The notes below the pieces were generated by a model, which saw only the letters and a program-made list of their open reading frames with translations, was not told where the DNA came from and made no database searches. From NCBI GenBank assembly GCA_030065095.1, contig JASJDP010000004.1, positions 62,001-126,000 on the forward strand: a stretch of 64,000 nucleotides of DNA, given 5' to 3'. This document shows, in pieces, positions 50,765 through 59,461 of this stretch; positions within the stretch are counted from its first letter, which is position 1; every line of letters starts with the position of its first letter. A program made the position numbers and the translations under genes. Source of the DNA: Rhodobacter sp. (GTDB lineage: Bacteria; Pseudomonadota; Alphaproteobacteria; Rhodobacterales; Rhodobacteraceae).

Positions 50765-51001
50765 ATGCCCATGCAGGCCCACGAAATCGAAACGCTGCTG
50801 CGCGAAAGCTTTCCCAACGCCACGATCCAGGTCGGCGGCGACGACGGCGTGCACATGTCGGCGCTCGTCATCGACGAAAGCTTCCGTGGCAAGAACCGCG
50901 TTCAGCAGCAACGCGCCGTTTATGCCGCGCTGAAGGGCGCGATGGACGGCCCTGCCGGTGACCTGCACGCGCTCGCCCTGACAACAAAGGCGCCGGAATG
51001 A
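50765..51001 (+). CDS. BolA family protein
   Basis: A 78-residue BolA/IbaG-type protein; the fold is recognisable from GDDGVHMSALVIDESFRGKNRVQQQRAVYAALKGAM. BolA proteins pair with monothiol CGFS glutaredoxins to handle [2Fe-2S] clusters and iron sensing. grxD is two genes downstream. Its stop overlaps the next start (ATGA). AAGGAC lies about 10 nt before the ATG. Confidence 0.9.
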   Translation: MPMQAHEIETLLRESFPNATIQVGGDDGVHMSALVIDESFRGKNRVQQQRAVYAALKGAMDGPAGDLHALALTTKAPE

Positions 51002-51186
51002 TCCAAGAGCTGTGTGAAGGCGCCGCAAAAGGCATCGGGGCTTGGATTTCCGATTTCATCGGCACGCTTTTTGTCACGCAGAACGATTTCAAACGCAACA
51101 CGGCCAAAGCAAAGACCGCCGCGGAGGAGAGCGCCGGCCTCACCGACACGGCGAACATTCCCGAACACAAGGAAAGGCTGACATGA
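50998..51186 (+). CDS. small unknown protein coupled between bolA and grxD
   Basis: A 62-residue protein overlapping bolA at its start and grxD at its stop by ATGA junctions, so it is in a translationally coupled trio. It has a hydrophobic patch ([17 protein letters not shown], about 12-28) and a charged tail, with no cysteine except one at position 6. I do not recognise it. Overlaps on both sides support a real gene. Confidence 0.65.
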   Translation: MIQELCEGAAKGIGAWISDFIGTLFVTQNDFKRNTAKAKTAAEESAGLTDTANIPEHKERLT

Positions 51187-51545
51187 CCGACGCCCAGACC
51201 CAGATCAAAGACACCGTCACCGCCAATGACGTGGTGCTGTTCATGAAAGGCACCAAGTCGATGCCGCAATGCGGCTTTTCCTCCCGCGTGGCGGGCGTGC
51301 TGAATTTCATGGGCGTCGATTTCGCCGATGTGAACGTGCTGGCCGATGACGGCCTTCGCCAGGGGATCAAGGACTATTCCGACTGGCCGACGATCCCGCA
51401 GCTTTACGTCAAGGGCGAATTCGTCGGCGGCTGCGACATCGTCACCGAGATGACCCTGTCGGGCGAACTGGACACCATGTTCGACGAAAACGGCATCGCC
51501 TATGACAAGGACGCCGCCGACAAGATCCGCGAGGCGAACGCCTGA
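51183..51545 (+). CDS. grxD: monothiol glutaredoxin (Grx4/GrxD family)
   Basis: A 120-residue glutaredoxin with active-site motif PQCGFS (about 28-33), [19 protein letters not shown] and the downstream [19 protein letters not shown] glutathione-binding segment. It binds and delivers [2Fe-2S] clusters, typically with BolA. Third gene of the coupled bolA-orf62-grxD unit, closed by the terminator at 51581. Confidence 0.95.
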   Translation: MTDAQTQIKDTVTANDVVLFMKGTKSMPQCGFSSRVAGVLNFMGVDFADVNVLADDGLRQGIKDYSDWPTIPQLYVKGEFVGGCDIVTEMTLSGELDTMFDENGIAYDKDAADKIREANA

Positions 51546-51580
51546 CGGCTGACACGGACGGTCCGAAAGGGTAACCTGAC

Positions 51581-51609
51581 CGGGCGGGGCAACGGCCTCG
51601 CCCGTTTTT
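51581..51609 (+). terminator. rho-independent terminator after grxD
   Basis: A 9-bp stem CGGGCGGGG/CCTCGCCCG (one G-T wobble) with a 6-nt loop and five T ends the bolA-orf62-grxD transcript about 35 bp after the grxD stop. Confidence 0.85.
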
Positions 51610-51632
51610 CGTTGCAGATCAGGTCATTGCCC

Positions 51633-52328
51633 ATGGACCCATTGCTTATCGCGCTTTTCGCCGCCGCCGCGCTTGGCGGCACGGCCCTGATCGCCTTTGC
51701 CGTCCGCGCCGGTGCCAGGGCGAAAGAGGCCCAGCGGCAGATGGCCGACCGGAATGGCTGGCATTTCGATTTCACCCCCGCCAGCGGCGGCAGGGGCAGC
51801 GAAACGGTGATTTCCGATCCACGCGAAGGCTGGACGCTCACGCTCTATGCGCGGTCCGGTTCCGCCGGCAGTTCTTCGGGCAGCGGCAGCAGCGTGCGCT
51901 GGTCGATGTACGAGGACCCCGGTGCGCGCATCCCCCAAGGCATGGCCGTGCTGGGCCCGGACATCCCCGAAAAGACCGCGGCGATGGCCGACAAGATGAT
52001 CGGATTGATGGGCGGCGACATCGGCCGCTGGCTGCTCGACAAAATGACCGGCGGCCTCGGCGAAGAGGCGCAAGGTTTGCGCAGCCTCGACAGCGACGGC
52101 CCCGGCCACCTGATGGCCTCGGGCGGGGCCGAGACCAGCCTCGACGCCGTCCGCTTTGCGCCGGAACTCAACAATGCCCGGGCTGGAAAGAACGAAGCCC
52201 AGCAGCCGCTGGTCATGCGCGGCCCTTTCGGCCTGCGGGTGCGCGTCGGCCATCTGCTGCGCAAACCGCAGGACATCGAGGAGTTCGTCGCCCTCGGCCG
52301 CGCGCTGAGCGACAACCTGAAAGGCTGA
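51633..52328 (+). CDS. unknown membrane-anchored protein
   Basis: A 231-residue protein with one N-terminal membrane helix (about 2-24; LLIALFAAAALGGTALIAFAV) and a soluble remainder. The segment after it is Gly/Ser-rich (SGSAGSSSGSGSSVRW, about 80-95). No family recognised. TTG 51612 would add seven residues; ATG 51633 is preferred because it places the helix at the very start. No clear operon partner: a terminator precedes it and zapA converges. Confidence 0.6.
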   Translation: MDPLLIALFAAAALGGTALIAFAVRAGARAKEAQRQMADRNGWHFDFTPASGGRGSETVISDPREGWTLTLYARSGSAGSSSGSGSSVRWSMYEDPGARIPQGMAVLGPDIPEKTAAMADKMIGLMGGDIGRWLLDKMTGGLGEEAQGLRSLDSDGPGHLMASGGAETSLDAVRFAPELNNARAGKNEAQQPLVMRGPFGLRVRVGHLLRKPQDIEEFVALGRALSDNLKG

Positions 52329-52426
52329 CGCGCGACGCGTTGCGCGTGTATCGCAAGGCCGGTGCGGGCCGGGCGCGCGTGTTTGCCTTTGGCTGCAGGC
52401 GTGGAATCGGGCGGCGCAGCCCCGCC

Positions 52427-52819
52427 CTACCCGGCCCTTTCCTCCACCGTCTCCGCCAGTGCCTCGGCGCGGGCGGCGAGTTCGGCAAGCGAGTCGGTCA
52501 CGGCCTCGGGGATGACCGGCACCTCGACCCGTTCCGCAACCGGCGACGGCGCGTTACGCAAGCGTGCCGCCTCGGCCTCGGCCGCGGCCGCTCGGTCCTC
52601 GGCGGCGCGCAGCTGATCCTCCAGCCCCGCCGCCTTGTCGGCCAGCATCAGCCCCGACATCAGCAGCATCCGGTTCTCCGGCAACCGTCCCGCCTGCCCG
52701 GTCAGCGCCGTCGCCTCGGTGTCCAGCAACGCGGCCGCGGCATGCAGATACTGTTCCTCGCCGTCCTGGCAGGCGACGGTGAAATCCCGCCCGCCGATTG
52801 CAATCGTCACCTCAGGCAT
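52427..52819 (-). CDS. zapA: cell division protein ZapA
   Basis: A 130-residue FtsZ-associated protein. The N-terminal [31 protein letters not shown] (about 3-33) and the coiled-coil C-terminal half (about 40-125) fit ZapA, which bundles FtsZ filaments in the Z-ring. It overlaps the upstream coiled-coil gene by 8 bp, so they are translated as a pair. 6S RNA often follows zapA, but only about 100 bp remain before the next stop, so it is not there. Confidence 0.85.
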   Translation of the reverse strand: MPEVTIAIGGRDFTVACQDGEEQYLHAAAALLDTEATALTGQAGRLPENRMLLMSGLMLADKAAGLEDQLRAAEDRAAAAEAEAARLRNAPSPVAERVEVPVIPEAVTDSLAELAARAEALAETVEERAG

Positions 52820-53300
52820 CGCTGGCCTCCTTCAAGAGCGGCTTCAGCTCGGACAGGATCGCATCGAGTTCGGCCCGGTCGCCGTCGCGCAGCGCCCGCA
52901 GCCCTTCCAGTTCGGACGTCATCGCCTGATTGATCAGATGCGGTTCCGTCGCGCCGCTGGCCGCGGCGTCCCGCAGGCCCTGAACCGACGACTGCAGATG
53001 CTGGTTCGCCTTGCGCAGGGCCGCCGCCTGCGACATCGCCTCGCGTCCGCTCGAGACCGCCTCCTTCAGCTTGTCCTCCAGCGCCCGCACCTCGGCATCG
53101 TGCTGCGTGTGCAGCGACTTGACCCGCTCTTCCAGCTGCGCATTCGCCGTTTTCTCCGCCTCGAGCGCCTCGCGCAGCGCGTCGACTTCCGCGGCATCCG
53201 CCGCCGGTTCCGCCGGCGCCGCCGCAAGCTGCCCGACACCGTTACCTATCCGGTCCAGCGCAGCCGTGATCCGGCGCTCCAGCTCTGCAATATCCGTCAT
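52812..53300 (-). CDS. coiled-coil protein upstream of zapA (ZauP-like candidate)
   Basis: A 162-residue protein that is mostly coiled coil (about 50-160; heptad-rich [23 protein letters not shown] and following). It sits directly upstream of zapA with an 8-bp overlap, the same position as the Caulobacter ZauP gene whose product works with ZapA to focus the Z-ring. I infer the role from position and shape only. It is divergent from tkt with about 210 bp between starts. Confidence 0.6.
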   Translation of the reverse strand: MTDIAELERRITAALDRIGNGVGQLAAAPAEPAADAAEVDALREALEAEKTANAQLEERVKSLHTQHDAEVRALEDKLKEAVSSGREAMSQAAALRKANQHLQSSVQGLRDAAASGATEPHLINQAMTSELEGLRALRDGDRAELDAILSELKPLLKEASDA

Positions 53301-53513
53301 CCGCCTTGTCCCTCGTCCTCACCCGGCCGGTCTGATGCCGGCACAGCGCCGCAGCGAATCAATCCACCCGCCGCACAAGCACAATCTTACCCATTCGCTT
53401 CGGGAAATGCGCCCCCTTTCCCGCCAATAGCTTACGGGCCGCGCTTGATCTTCGCTCCGACCTTGCTATCACGCCCGCAACGCATAGCCCCAACCAGCCA
53501 AGGACCCGCGCCC

Positions 53514-55559
53514 GTGGACATCGCCGACCTGAAAGAAAACCACCCCGATCACTGGATGCGCGCCGCGGCACTCCGCACGCTGGCGATGGACGCCGTGGCC
53601 GCCGCCAACTCCGGCCATACCGGCATGCCGATGGGCATGGCCGACGTCGCCACGGTGCTGTTCGAAAAGCACCTGAAATTCGACGCCGACGCGCCCGACT
53701 GGCCGGACCGCGACCGTTTCATCCTGTCGGCGGGCCACGGCTCGATGCTGCTCTATTCGCTGCTGCACCTGACCGGCTACAAGGATATGACGCTGGAGCA
53801 GATCAAGAATTTCCGGCAATGGGGGGCGATCACCGCAGGCCATCCGGAATACGGCCACGCCAAGGGCATCGAGACCACGACCGGCCCGCTCGGCCAGGGG
53901 CTGGCGAATTCCGTTGGCTTCGCGCTGGCCGAGGAAGTGCTGCGTGCCCGCTACGGCAAGAAGATCGTCGACCACTACACCTATGTCATCGCCGGCGACG
54001 GCTGTCTGATGGAAGGCGTCAGCCAGGAAGCCATCGGGCTGGCGGGCATGCAGAAGCTGTCAAAGCTCATCGTCTTCTGGGACAACAACAACATCACCAT
54101 CGACGGCACCGTCGACATGGCCGACGCCACCGATCAGGTGCGGCGGTTCAAGGCCTCGGGCTGGGACGTCCAGGAAATCGACGGCCACGATCCGCAGGCG
54201 ATCGACGCCGCGATCACCGCCGCCAGAAAGTCGCGCCGCCCGTCGATGATCGCCTGCAAGACCCATATCGGCCTCGGCCACCCGATGCAGGACACCGCCA
54301 AGGCCCATGGCGCCCTGACCGATCCCGACCAGATCGCCGAGACCAAGAAACTCTATGGCTGGGACCACGAGCCCTTCGTCGTTCCCGAGGAGGTCCGGGC
54401 GCAATGGCAGGCCATCGGCCAGCGCGGCAGCGGCGAATACGCGATGTGGAAGGCCCGCCTTGCCGCCTTGTCGAAAGGCCGCCAGACGCAGTTCGAGCGG
54501 GAACTCGCAGCCGAGATGCCGCCGCGCCTTTCCGCCGCGATCAAGCGTTTCAAGAGAGAGATCTCCGAAACCGCGCCCAAGATGGCGACCCGCGCCGCCT
54601 CGGAAAAGGTGCTGACCGTCATCAACCCGATCGTGCCGCAGACCATCGGCGGCTCGGCCGACCTTACGGGGTCGAACAACACCAAGACGCCGGACATGGG
54701 CGTGCACGACCCGTCGAACCGCAAGGGCCGCTATATCCATTATGGTATCCGCGAGCACGGCATGGCGGCGGCGATGAACGGCATGGCGCTGCATGGCGGG
54801 GTGAAAGCCTATGGCGGTACCTTCATGGTGTTCACCGACTATGCCCGCGCCGCCATGCGGCTCAGCGCGCTCATGGGCATCGCGCCGGTCTATGTCTACA
54901 CGCATGATTCGATCGGGCTTGGCGAAGACGGCCCCACCCACCAGCCGGTCGAGCATCTGGCGATGCTGCGCGCGACGCCCAACATGCTGGTGATCCGGCC
55001 CGCCGACGCGGTGGAAACGGCGGAAGCCTGGGACATCGCCCTTGGCCAGACCAAGACCCCCACGGTCCTGTCGCTGACCCGTCAGGGTCTGCCGACGGTC
55101 CGGACGGATCACGCCAATTCCAACCTGTCCGCCCGTGGCGGTTACGTGCTCGCCGATGCCGAGGGCAAGCGCCAGGCCGTCCTGCTCGCCACCGGGTCAG
55201 AGGTCTCGGTGGCGCTCGCGGCCCGCGATCTGCTGCAGGCCGAGGGGATCGGCACCCGCGTCGTCTCGATGCCCTGCTGGGAGCTCTTCGAGATGCAGGA
55301 CGACGCCTACCGCCGCCGCGTTCTGCCCGGCGGGCCGGTCCGTGTGGCGATTGAGGCCGGTGTGCGCTTTGGCTGGGACCGCTGGCTGTTCGGCGAACGC
55401 GGCCGACGCGAGAAATCGGGGTTCGTCGGCATGCACGGCTTCGGCGCCTCGGCGCCCGCGGGCGAGTTGTTCCAACAGTTCGGCATCACCGCCGAGGCGA
55501 CGGTTGCAAAGGTCAAGGACCTGATCGAAGGCCGCTGGCAGCCCGACACACGGGTCTGA
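53514..55559 (+). CDS. tkt: transketolase
   Basis: A 681-residue TPP enzyme of the pentose phosphate pathway. It shows [14 protein letters not shown] near 30, the TPP motif [19 protein letters not shown] near 162, [15 protein letters not shown] near 256, and the C-terminal [20 protein letters not shown] segment. The start is GTG 53514, 9 nt behind AAGGA; the open frame extends much further upstream on a shadow. It is not part of a Calvin-cycle cluster; gap lies 1.6 kb downstream. The four-hairpin array follows its stop codon. Confidence 0.95.
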   Translation: MDIADLKENHPDHWMRAAALRTLAMDAVAAANSGHTGMPMGMADVATVLFEKHLKFDADAPDWPDRDRFILSAGHGSMLLYSLLHLTGYKDMTLEQIKNFRQWGAITAGHPEYGHAKGIETTTGPLGQGLANSVGFALAEEVLRARYGKKIVDHYTYVIAGDGCLMEGVSQEAIGLAGMQKLSKLIVFWDNNNITIDGTVDMADATDQVRRFKASGWDVQEIDGHDPQAIDAAITAARKSRRPSMIACKTHIGLGHPMQDTAKAHGALTDPDQIAETKKLYGWDHEPFVVPEEVRAQWQAIGQRGSGEYAMWKARLAALSKGRQTQFERELAAEMPPRLSAAIKRFKREISETAPKMATRAASEKVLTVINPIVPQTIGGSADLTGSNNTKTPDMGVHDPSNRKGRYIHYGIREHGMAAAMNGMALHGGVKAYGGTFMVFTDYARAAMRLSALMGIAPVYVYTHDSIGLGEDGPTHQPVEHLAMLRATPNMLVIRPADAVETAEAWDIALGQTKTPTVLSLTRQGLPTVRTDHANSNLSARGGYVLADAEGKRQAVLLATGSEVSVALAARDLLQAEGIGTRVVSMPCWELFEMQDDAYRRRVLPGGPVRVAIEAGVRFGWDRWLFGERGRREKSGFVGMHGFGASAPAGELFQQFGITAEATVAKVKDLIEGRWQPDTRV

Positions 55560-55582
55560 GCGCCCACCGGGGACGGCGGGCG

Positions 55583-55682
55583 GCAAGGCGTTTCGACACG
55601 CCTTGCGCGAAGGCCGTTCGGACGGCCTTCAAAGAAGCGGTCTCGAAACCGCTTCAGGAAAGCCGTGCCGACGCGGCTTTCC
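55583..55682. repeat. array of four adjacent perfect stem-loops
   Basis: Four hairpins stand almost touching: GCAAGGCGT/ACGCCTTGC (55583-55606), GAAGGCCGT/ACGGCCTTC (55609-55630), GAAGCGGT/ACCGCTTC (55634-55655) and GGAAAGCCG/CGGCTTTCC (55657-55682). Stems are 8-9 bp, loops 4-8 nt, spacers 2, 3 and 1 nt. All share an AAG-GC/CG-type core but differ in sequence, so they look like a decayed tandem family or repeated compensatory evolution. There is no T-run on either strand. They lie between convergent tkt and DUF2267 genes. Confidence 0.9.
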
Positions 55683-55691
55683 CCGCGACGT

Positions 55692-56114
55692 TCACAGCAA
55701 CGTCCTGATCTCGGCAGTGAACGTCCCCCGAACGTTCTCCATCTCGCCGCCCGAGACATGCGCGTCCAAGACCGCCATGACCGCCGCGATCGCCTCCGGC
55801 GCGTCGCCCAGGGGATCGGTCGCGAACGCCGCCTGCACCCGCGCGACGAACCCCTCGCGGCTGCGCTCGGTCACCGGGCATTTCGACGGGTTCCACCCCT
55901 CGTAATAGATGCCCCTGACCATGATCGGCAGCTGCGCCCCCAATTGTGCCGCCTCCTCGACGCTCATATGGTCGCGCAGCACGTGCAGGACCTGCCGCAA
56001 GAGCCGGTAGGCCCGCTGCTTGTGGTCCCAGCCGGTGCGCTCGTTCACCTCGTTGATCCAGATATTCGCCGCCTGCACCGACTCGTCGATGATCCTAAGG
56101 CCCAGTGCGCTCAT
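55692..56114 (-). CDS. DUF2267 domain protein
   Basis: A 140-residue protein consisting of a DUF2267 domain (ANIWINEVNERTGWDHKQRAYRLLRQVLHVLRDHMSVEEAAQLGAQLPIMVRGIYYEGW). Such proteins appear in stress and anaerobic regulons; no activity is established. ATG 56114 (or the adjacent ATG 56117) follows GGGAGGAG. It is divergent from the HPF-cold-shock fusion gene, sharing a 150-bp promoter region with FNR-like half-sites. Confidence 0.85.
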   Translation of the reverse strand: MSALGLRIIDESVQAANIWINEVNERTGWDHKQRAYRLLRQVLHVLRDHMSVEEAAQLGAQLPIMVRGIYYEGWNPSKCPVTERSREGFVARVQAAFATDPLGDAPEAIAAVMAVLDAHVSGGEMENVRGTFTAEIRTLL

Positions 56115-56196
56115 CATCTCCTCCCAGATTGCACCAGCCATCCAGTCACAGATCGCGCGCCCGCACCTTGACGTGGGTCAGATCACGTGCCGGTTT

Positions 56197-56210
56197 TGAC
56201 GCAGATCATG
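56197..56210 (+). promoter_or_regulatory. possible FNR-type site between DUF2267 and HPF genes
   Basis: TTGACGCAGATCAT matches the FNR/FnrL consensus TTGATN4ATCAA at 8 of 10 defined bases. A second TTGAC..ATCAC pair with wrong spacing lies at 56169. This would link the divergent DUF2267 and HPF-fusion genes to oxygen limitation, but the match is imperfect. Confidence 0.4.
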
Positions 56211-56265
56211 TCCGCCACGCCGCCGGCCCGCCAAACTCAGGCCACGCAACAGGAGGAAACCGGCC

Positions 56266-56817
56266 ATGCAAACCGACCCGCAAATCGTCTTTCGCGGCCT
56301 CGACACCTCGCAAGCCCTGACAGACGTCATCCACGGCAAGATCGCCGTGCTCGAACGCTCTTTCGACCACATCACCTCCTGCCGCGTCACGGTCGAAAAA
56401 AGCGACCGGCACGGCCGCAAGGGCCACCATTTCCACGTCGCCGTCGAGATGGAGGTTCCCGGCACGGTCATCGTGGTCAACCGCAAACCCGGCGACATCG
56501 GCGCCCACGAGGATGTCAACATCGCGATCCGCGACAGCTTCAAGGCCGCGCGCCGCCAGCTCGACGACTATGCCCGCAAGATCCAAGGCGTCCATGTCAA
56601 GGCGCATCCCGAAAAACACCATGGCCGCATCGTCCGCCTGTTCCCGGAAGAGGGCTATGGGTTTCTCAAGACGCCCGGCGGGCTCGAGGTCTATTTCCAG
56701 CGCGACAGTCTCATCGGCGACGGCTGGGACCGGCTCGATCTGGAAACCGAATTGGAATTCAGCCTGATGGACGGCGAAAAGGGGCCCTACGCCGTCAATC
56801 TCTCGCCACGCGGCTGA
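56266..56817 (+). CDS. ribosome hibernation factor (HPF/RaiA) fused to a cold-shock domain
   Basis: A 183-residue protein. Residues about 5-105 form a RaiA/HPF domain (IVFRGLDTSQALTDVIHGKIAVLERSF, HFHVAVEMEVPGTVIVV, DVNIAIRDSFKAARRQLDDYA), which blocks idle ribosomes. Residues about 118-182 form a cold-shock-type OB fold (HGRIVRLFPEEGYGFLKTPGGLEVYFQRDSL), with RNP1-like EGYGFL and RNP2-like VYFQRD. The long HPF C-terminal dimerisation domain is absent and the CSD takes its place. Divergent from DUF2267, suggesting a stress role. Confidence 0.85.
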   Translation: MQTDPQIVFRGLDTSQALTDVIHGKIAVLERSFDHITSCRVTVEKSDRHGRKGHHFHVAVEMEVPGTVIVVNRKPGDIGAHEDVNIAIRDSFKAARRQLDDYARKIQGVHVKAHPEKHHGRIVRLFPEEGYGFLKTPGGLEVYFQRDSLIGDGWDRLDLETELEFSLMDGEKGPYAVNLSPRG

Positions 56818-56893
56818 CCCCCTTCAACCGCCCGGCCCGCTGCGCTAGGGTCCCGCCGAATCCGGACCCCCGGCCCGCAAATGAGCCCCGGCC

Positions 56894-57037
56894 ATGACCA
56901 ATACCCTCGCCCTGTGGCTCGCCGCCCTGATCCTGGGCTTCCTTGCGCTCGATTATTTCCTGCTCGGCCTCGATGTGCCGCTGTTTGTCGCCCGCCGGCT
57001 GATGGAACTGATCGAATGGCTGGCCTTCTGGCGATAA
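56894..57037 (+). CDS. 47-residue membrane mini-protein upstream of gap
   Basis: A 47-residue frame beginning [16 protein letters not shown] and ending LIEWLAFWR. Residues about 5-28 form one membrane helix, and a second amphipathic part holds WLAFW. It lies about 100 bp upstream of gap in the same direction. Ribosome-site evidence is modest and I know no family name, but the composition is that of a true small membrane protein rather than a random frame. Confidence 0.6.
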   Translation: MTNTLALWLAALILGFLALDYFLLGLDVPLFVARRLMELIEWLAFWR

Positions 57038-57140
57038 GCCGCACCCGGTTTCGGTTGACGCGCGCGCGAAAAAGCCATTCAACGCCTCCAATCATTATCC
57101 CGGCCCGAAACGCCGCACAGACCCCATCGGAGGACCAGCC

Positions 57141-58148
57141 ATGGCTGTGAAAGTCGCTATCAACGGATTTGGCCGCATCGGCCGCAATGTACTTCGCGCG
57201 ATCATCGAATCGGGCCGCACGGACGTCGAGGTGGTCGCGATCAACGACCTCGGCCCGGTCGAGACCAACGCCCACCTTCTGCGCTATGACAGCGTGCACG
57301 GGAAATTCCCGGCCACCGTCACCATTACCGAGGACACCATCGATGTCGGCCGCGGCCCGATCCGCGTCACCGCGATCCGCAACCCCGCCGACCTGCCGTG
57401 GTCGGATGTGGACGTGGTGATGGAATGCACCGGTATCTTCACCTCGAAGGAGGCCTGCCAGGCGCATCTCGAAAACGGCTCGAAGCGCGTGCTGATCTCG
57501 GCGCCGGGCAAGAATGCCGACAAGACCGTCGTCTTCGGCGTCAACGACGGCGTGCTGACGTCGGACGACCTCGTCGTCTCGAACGCGTCCTGCACGACCA
57601 ACTGCCTCGCCCCCGCCGCCAAGGTGCTGAACGACGCAATCGGCATCGTCAACGGTTTCATGACCACGATCCACAGCTACACCGGCGATCAGCCGACCCT
57701 GGACACCATGCACAAGGATCTCTACCGCGCCCGCGCGGCGGCGATGTCGATGATCCCCACCTCGACCGGCGCCGCCAAGGCCGTGGGCCTTGTGCTGCCG
57801 GAACTCAACGGCAAGCTCGACGGCGTCGCGATCCGCGTGCCGACCCCCAATGTCTCGGTGGTCGACCTGACCTTCGAGGCCGCGCGCGACACCAGCGCGG
57901 ACGAGATCAACGCCGCAATCCGCGAGGCGGCCGACGGCAACGGCCCGCTGAACGGCGTGCTCGGCTACACGGACGAAAAACTCGTCTCGATGGATTTCAA
58001 CCACGACCCGCATTCGTCGATCTTCCACACCGACCAGACCAAGGTCATGGCAGGCAAGATGTGCCGGATCCTGACCTGGTACGACAACGAATGGGGTTTT
58101 TCGAACCGGATGAGCGACACGGCGGCGGCGATGGGCAAACTGATCTGA
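57141..58148 (+). CDS. gap: glyceraldehyde-3-phosphate dehydrogenase, type I
   Basis: A 335-residue NAD-dependent glycolytic enzyme. The dinucleotide motif [14 protein letters not shown], the catalytic [12 protein letters not shown] (Cys about residue 154), and the substrate-binding [29 protein letters not shown] are intact; the C terminus carries [20 protein letters not shown] precedes ATG 57141. It is monocistronic, followed by a strong terminator. Confidence 0.97.
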   Translation: MAVKVAINGFGRIGRNVLRAIIESGRTDVEVVAINDLGPVETNAHLLRYDSVHGKFPATVTITEDTIDVGRGPIRVTAIRNPADLPWSDVDVVMECTGIFTSKEACQAHLENGSKRVLISAPGKNADKTVVFGVNDGVLTSDDLVVSNASCTTNCLAPAAKVLNDAIGIVNGFMTTIHSYTGDQPTLDTMHKDLYRARAAAMSMIPTSTGAAKAVGLVLPELNGKLDGVAIRVPTPNVSVVDLTFEAARDTSADEINAAIREAADGNGPLNGVLGYTDEKLVSMDFNHDPHSSIFHTDQTKVMAGKMCRILTWYDNEWGFSNRMSDTAAAMGKLI

Positions 58149-58172
58149 CGCTTCGCCGTCGGAGGTATGGAA

Positions 58173-58198
58173 AGGCGTCGGGATCCGGCGCCTTTTTT
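58173..58198 (+). terminator. rho-independent terminator after gap
   Basis: A hairpin AGGCGTC/GGCGCCT (one G-T) around GGGATCC is followed by TTTTTTCTTTT, 25 bp after the gap stop codon. Confidence 0.85.
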
Positions 58199-58344
58199 CT
58201 TTTCTGCCAACGAATTAGGCAACCCGCCCAGCCATGCAAAACATGCAATGCCGCACTGCGGAAACGTAGCTTGTTTAGCGCTAACATACACACCAGTTTT
58301 AGGGCGGGGAAACGAACAACCCGCATCAGCAAAGGACCTTCGAC

Positions 58345-58506
58345 ATGACCCTGATCGACACCATCCGCGAAATCGCACGCAAGCGCATCGCCTACGAACG
58401 CACCGTTGCCGAAATCGAATCGATGCCGCTCGACACCGCCCTCGACCTCGACATCTACCGTCCCGACGCCCGCAAGATCGCCCGCAAAGCCGTCTACGGC
58501 CATTGA
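58345..58506 (+). CDS. DUF1127 mini-protein
   Basis: A 53-residue protein with the DUF1127 layout: IREIARKRIAYERTVAEIESMPLDTALDLDIYRPDARKIARKAVYG. AAGGACC lies about 7 nt before the ATG at 58345. DUF1127 proteins in Rhodobacter are stress-induced RNA-binding proteins (CcaF1 type) often followed by small RNAs. Here a strong hairpin follows at 58563, but I did not see the CCUCC-loop small RNAs typical of that locus. Confidence 0.85.
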   Translation: MTLIDTIREIARKRIAYERTVAEIESMPLDTALDLDIYRPDARKIARKAVYGH

Positions 58507-58969
58507 TCGATGGCGCGGGAGGAGGACGCGCCGGAGGGCGCAGACGACGCAACCCAGACCTGACGGGCCGGCGGATTCGCCGGCCCGTTGACGTTTCAGG
58601 CCCGGCTCAAAACGCGGAACCCGGCCTGCGCGGACCAGCCGAGCGCACCTGGACCGTCGGATCAGCGTCGCTGCTTCCAGCTCAAGAACGCGCTGAACCG
58701 TTTCGATTTTCCCTTCCGATCAGGGCGCTCCATCGCGCAAAAGGCGCTTTCGCTCCAAAAGGCCGTAGCGCCGCCGCTGCCCCAATAAACTCTCCGTTTC
58801 TCTAAAAAATACCTCCATCAAATCCTGTCCTGTCCAATCGGACTGGCCGACGAACTTCGTCAATAAAAGTGAGGAATTCCGCGCCAAGGCGCAGAGAGGG
58901 CCGTCAACACGACACAAACGGTGCGTCCGGACGGCGAAACAACGATCCTTCAACGCGGAACGCGGCCGG
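58507..58969. other. gene-free region between DUF1127 and coaD
   Basis: About 460 bp. It begins with the hairpin at 58563-58588 that probably ends the DUF1127 transcript. Nothing coding is credible in the rest, which shows a short A+T-rich section (58790-58870). A small RNA is possible. Confidence 0.5.
58563..58588 (+). terminator. hairpin after DUF1127 gene
   Basis: An 11-bp stem ACGGGCCGGCG/CGCCGGCCCGT with a GATT loop, followed by TGACGTTTC. The T-run is weak, so it is a terminator or stabiliser for the DUF1127 transcript. Confidence 0.6.
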
Positions 58970-59461
58970 TCAGCGCCCGAGCTTGCGGTGCAATGCCGCG
59001 CTCACCTCGGGCGTGACGAATTTCGAAACATCCCCGCCCAGCCGCGCGATTTCCTTCACCAGCTTCGACGCGATCGACTGATACTTGGCCTCGGCCATCA
59101 GAAATACCGTCTCGATCTGCGGATCGAGCACCCGGTTCATGCCGACCATCTGGTATTCGTATTCGAAATCGGCCACCGCCCGCAGGCCGCGGATGATCAC
59201 CGTGGCGCCTACGTCGTTGGCGCAGTCGATCAGCAGGTTCTCGAACGGATACACGATGATCTCGGTCGCTGAATTGCCCAGGCCGTCGCTGGCCGCGGCG
59301 ACCATCGCCACGCGCTCATCCAGATCGAAAAGCGGCCCCTTGTCGCGATTGACCGCGACCCCGATCACCAGCCGGTCCACCAGATGCGTCGCCCGGCGGA
59401 TGATATCGAGATGACCCAAGGTCATCGGATCGAATGTTCCGGCATAAAGGCCTATCCGCAT
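58970..59461 (-). CDS. coaD: phosphopantetheine adenylyltransferase
   Basis: A 163-residue nucleotidyltransferase of coenzyme A synthesis. The HXGH-type motif appears as AGTFDPMTLGHLDIIRRA (about 6-23), RGLRAVADFEYEYQMVGMNRVL lies at about 90 and SSK-like KYQSIASKLVKEIARLGGDVSKFV near 125-148. Full length. It stands apart: about 660 bp upstream are gene-free. Confidence 0.96.
   Translation of the reverse strand: MRIGLYAGTFDPMTLGHLDIIRRATHLVDRLVIGVAVNRDKGPLFDLDERVAMVAAASDGLGNSATEIIVYPFENLLIDCANDVGATVIIRGLRAVADFEYEYQMVGMNRVLDPQIETVFLMAEAKYQSIASKLVKEIARLGGDVSKFVTPEVSAALHRKLGR

Noticed and set aside
52329-52426. 6S RNA next to zapA
   Set aside because: The common zapA-ssrS arrangement would need about 150 nt or more; only about 100 bp are free here and no 6S-like closing stem was seen.
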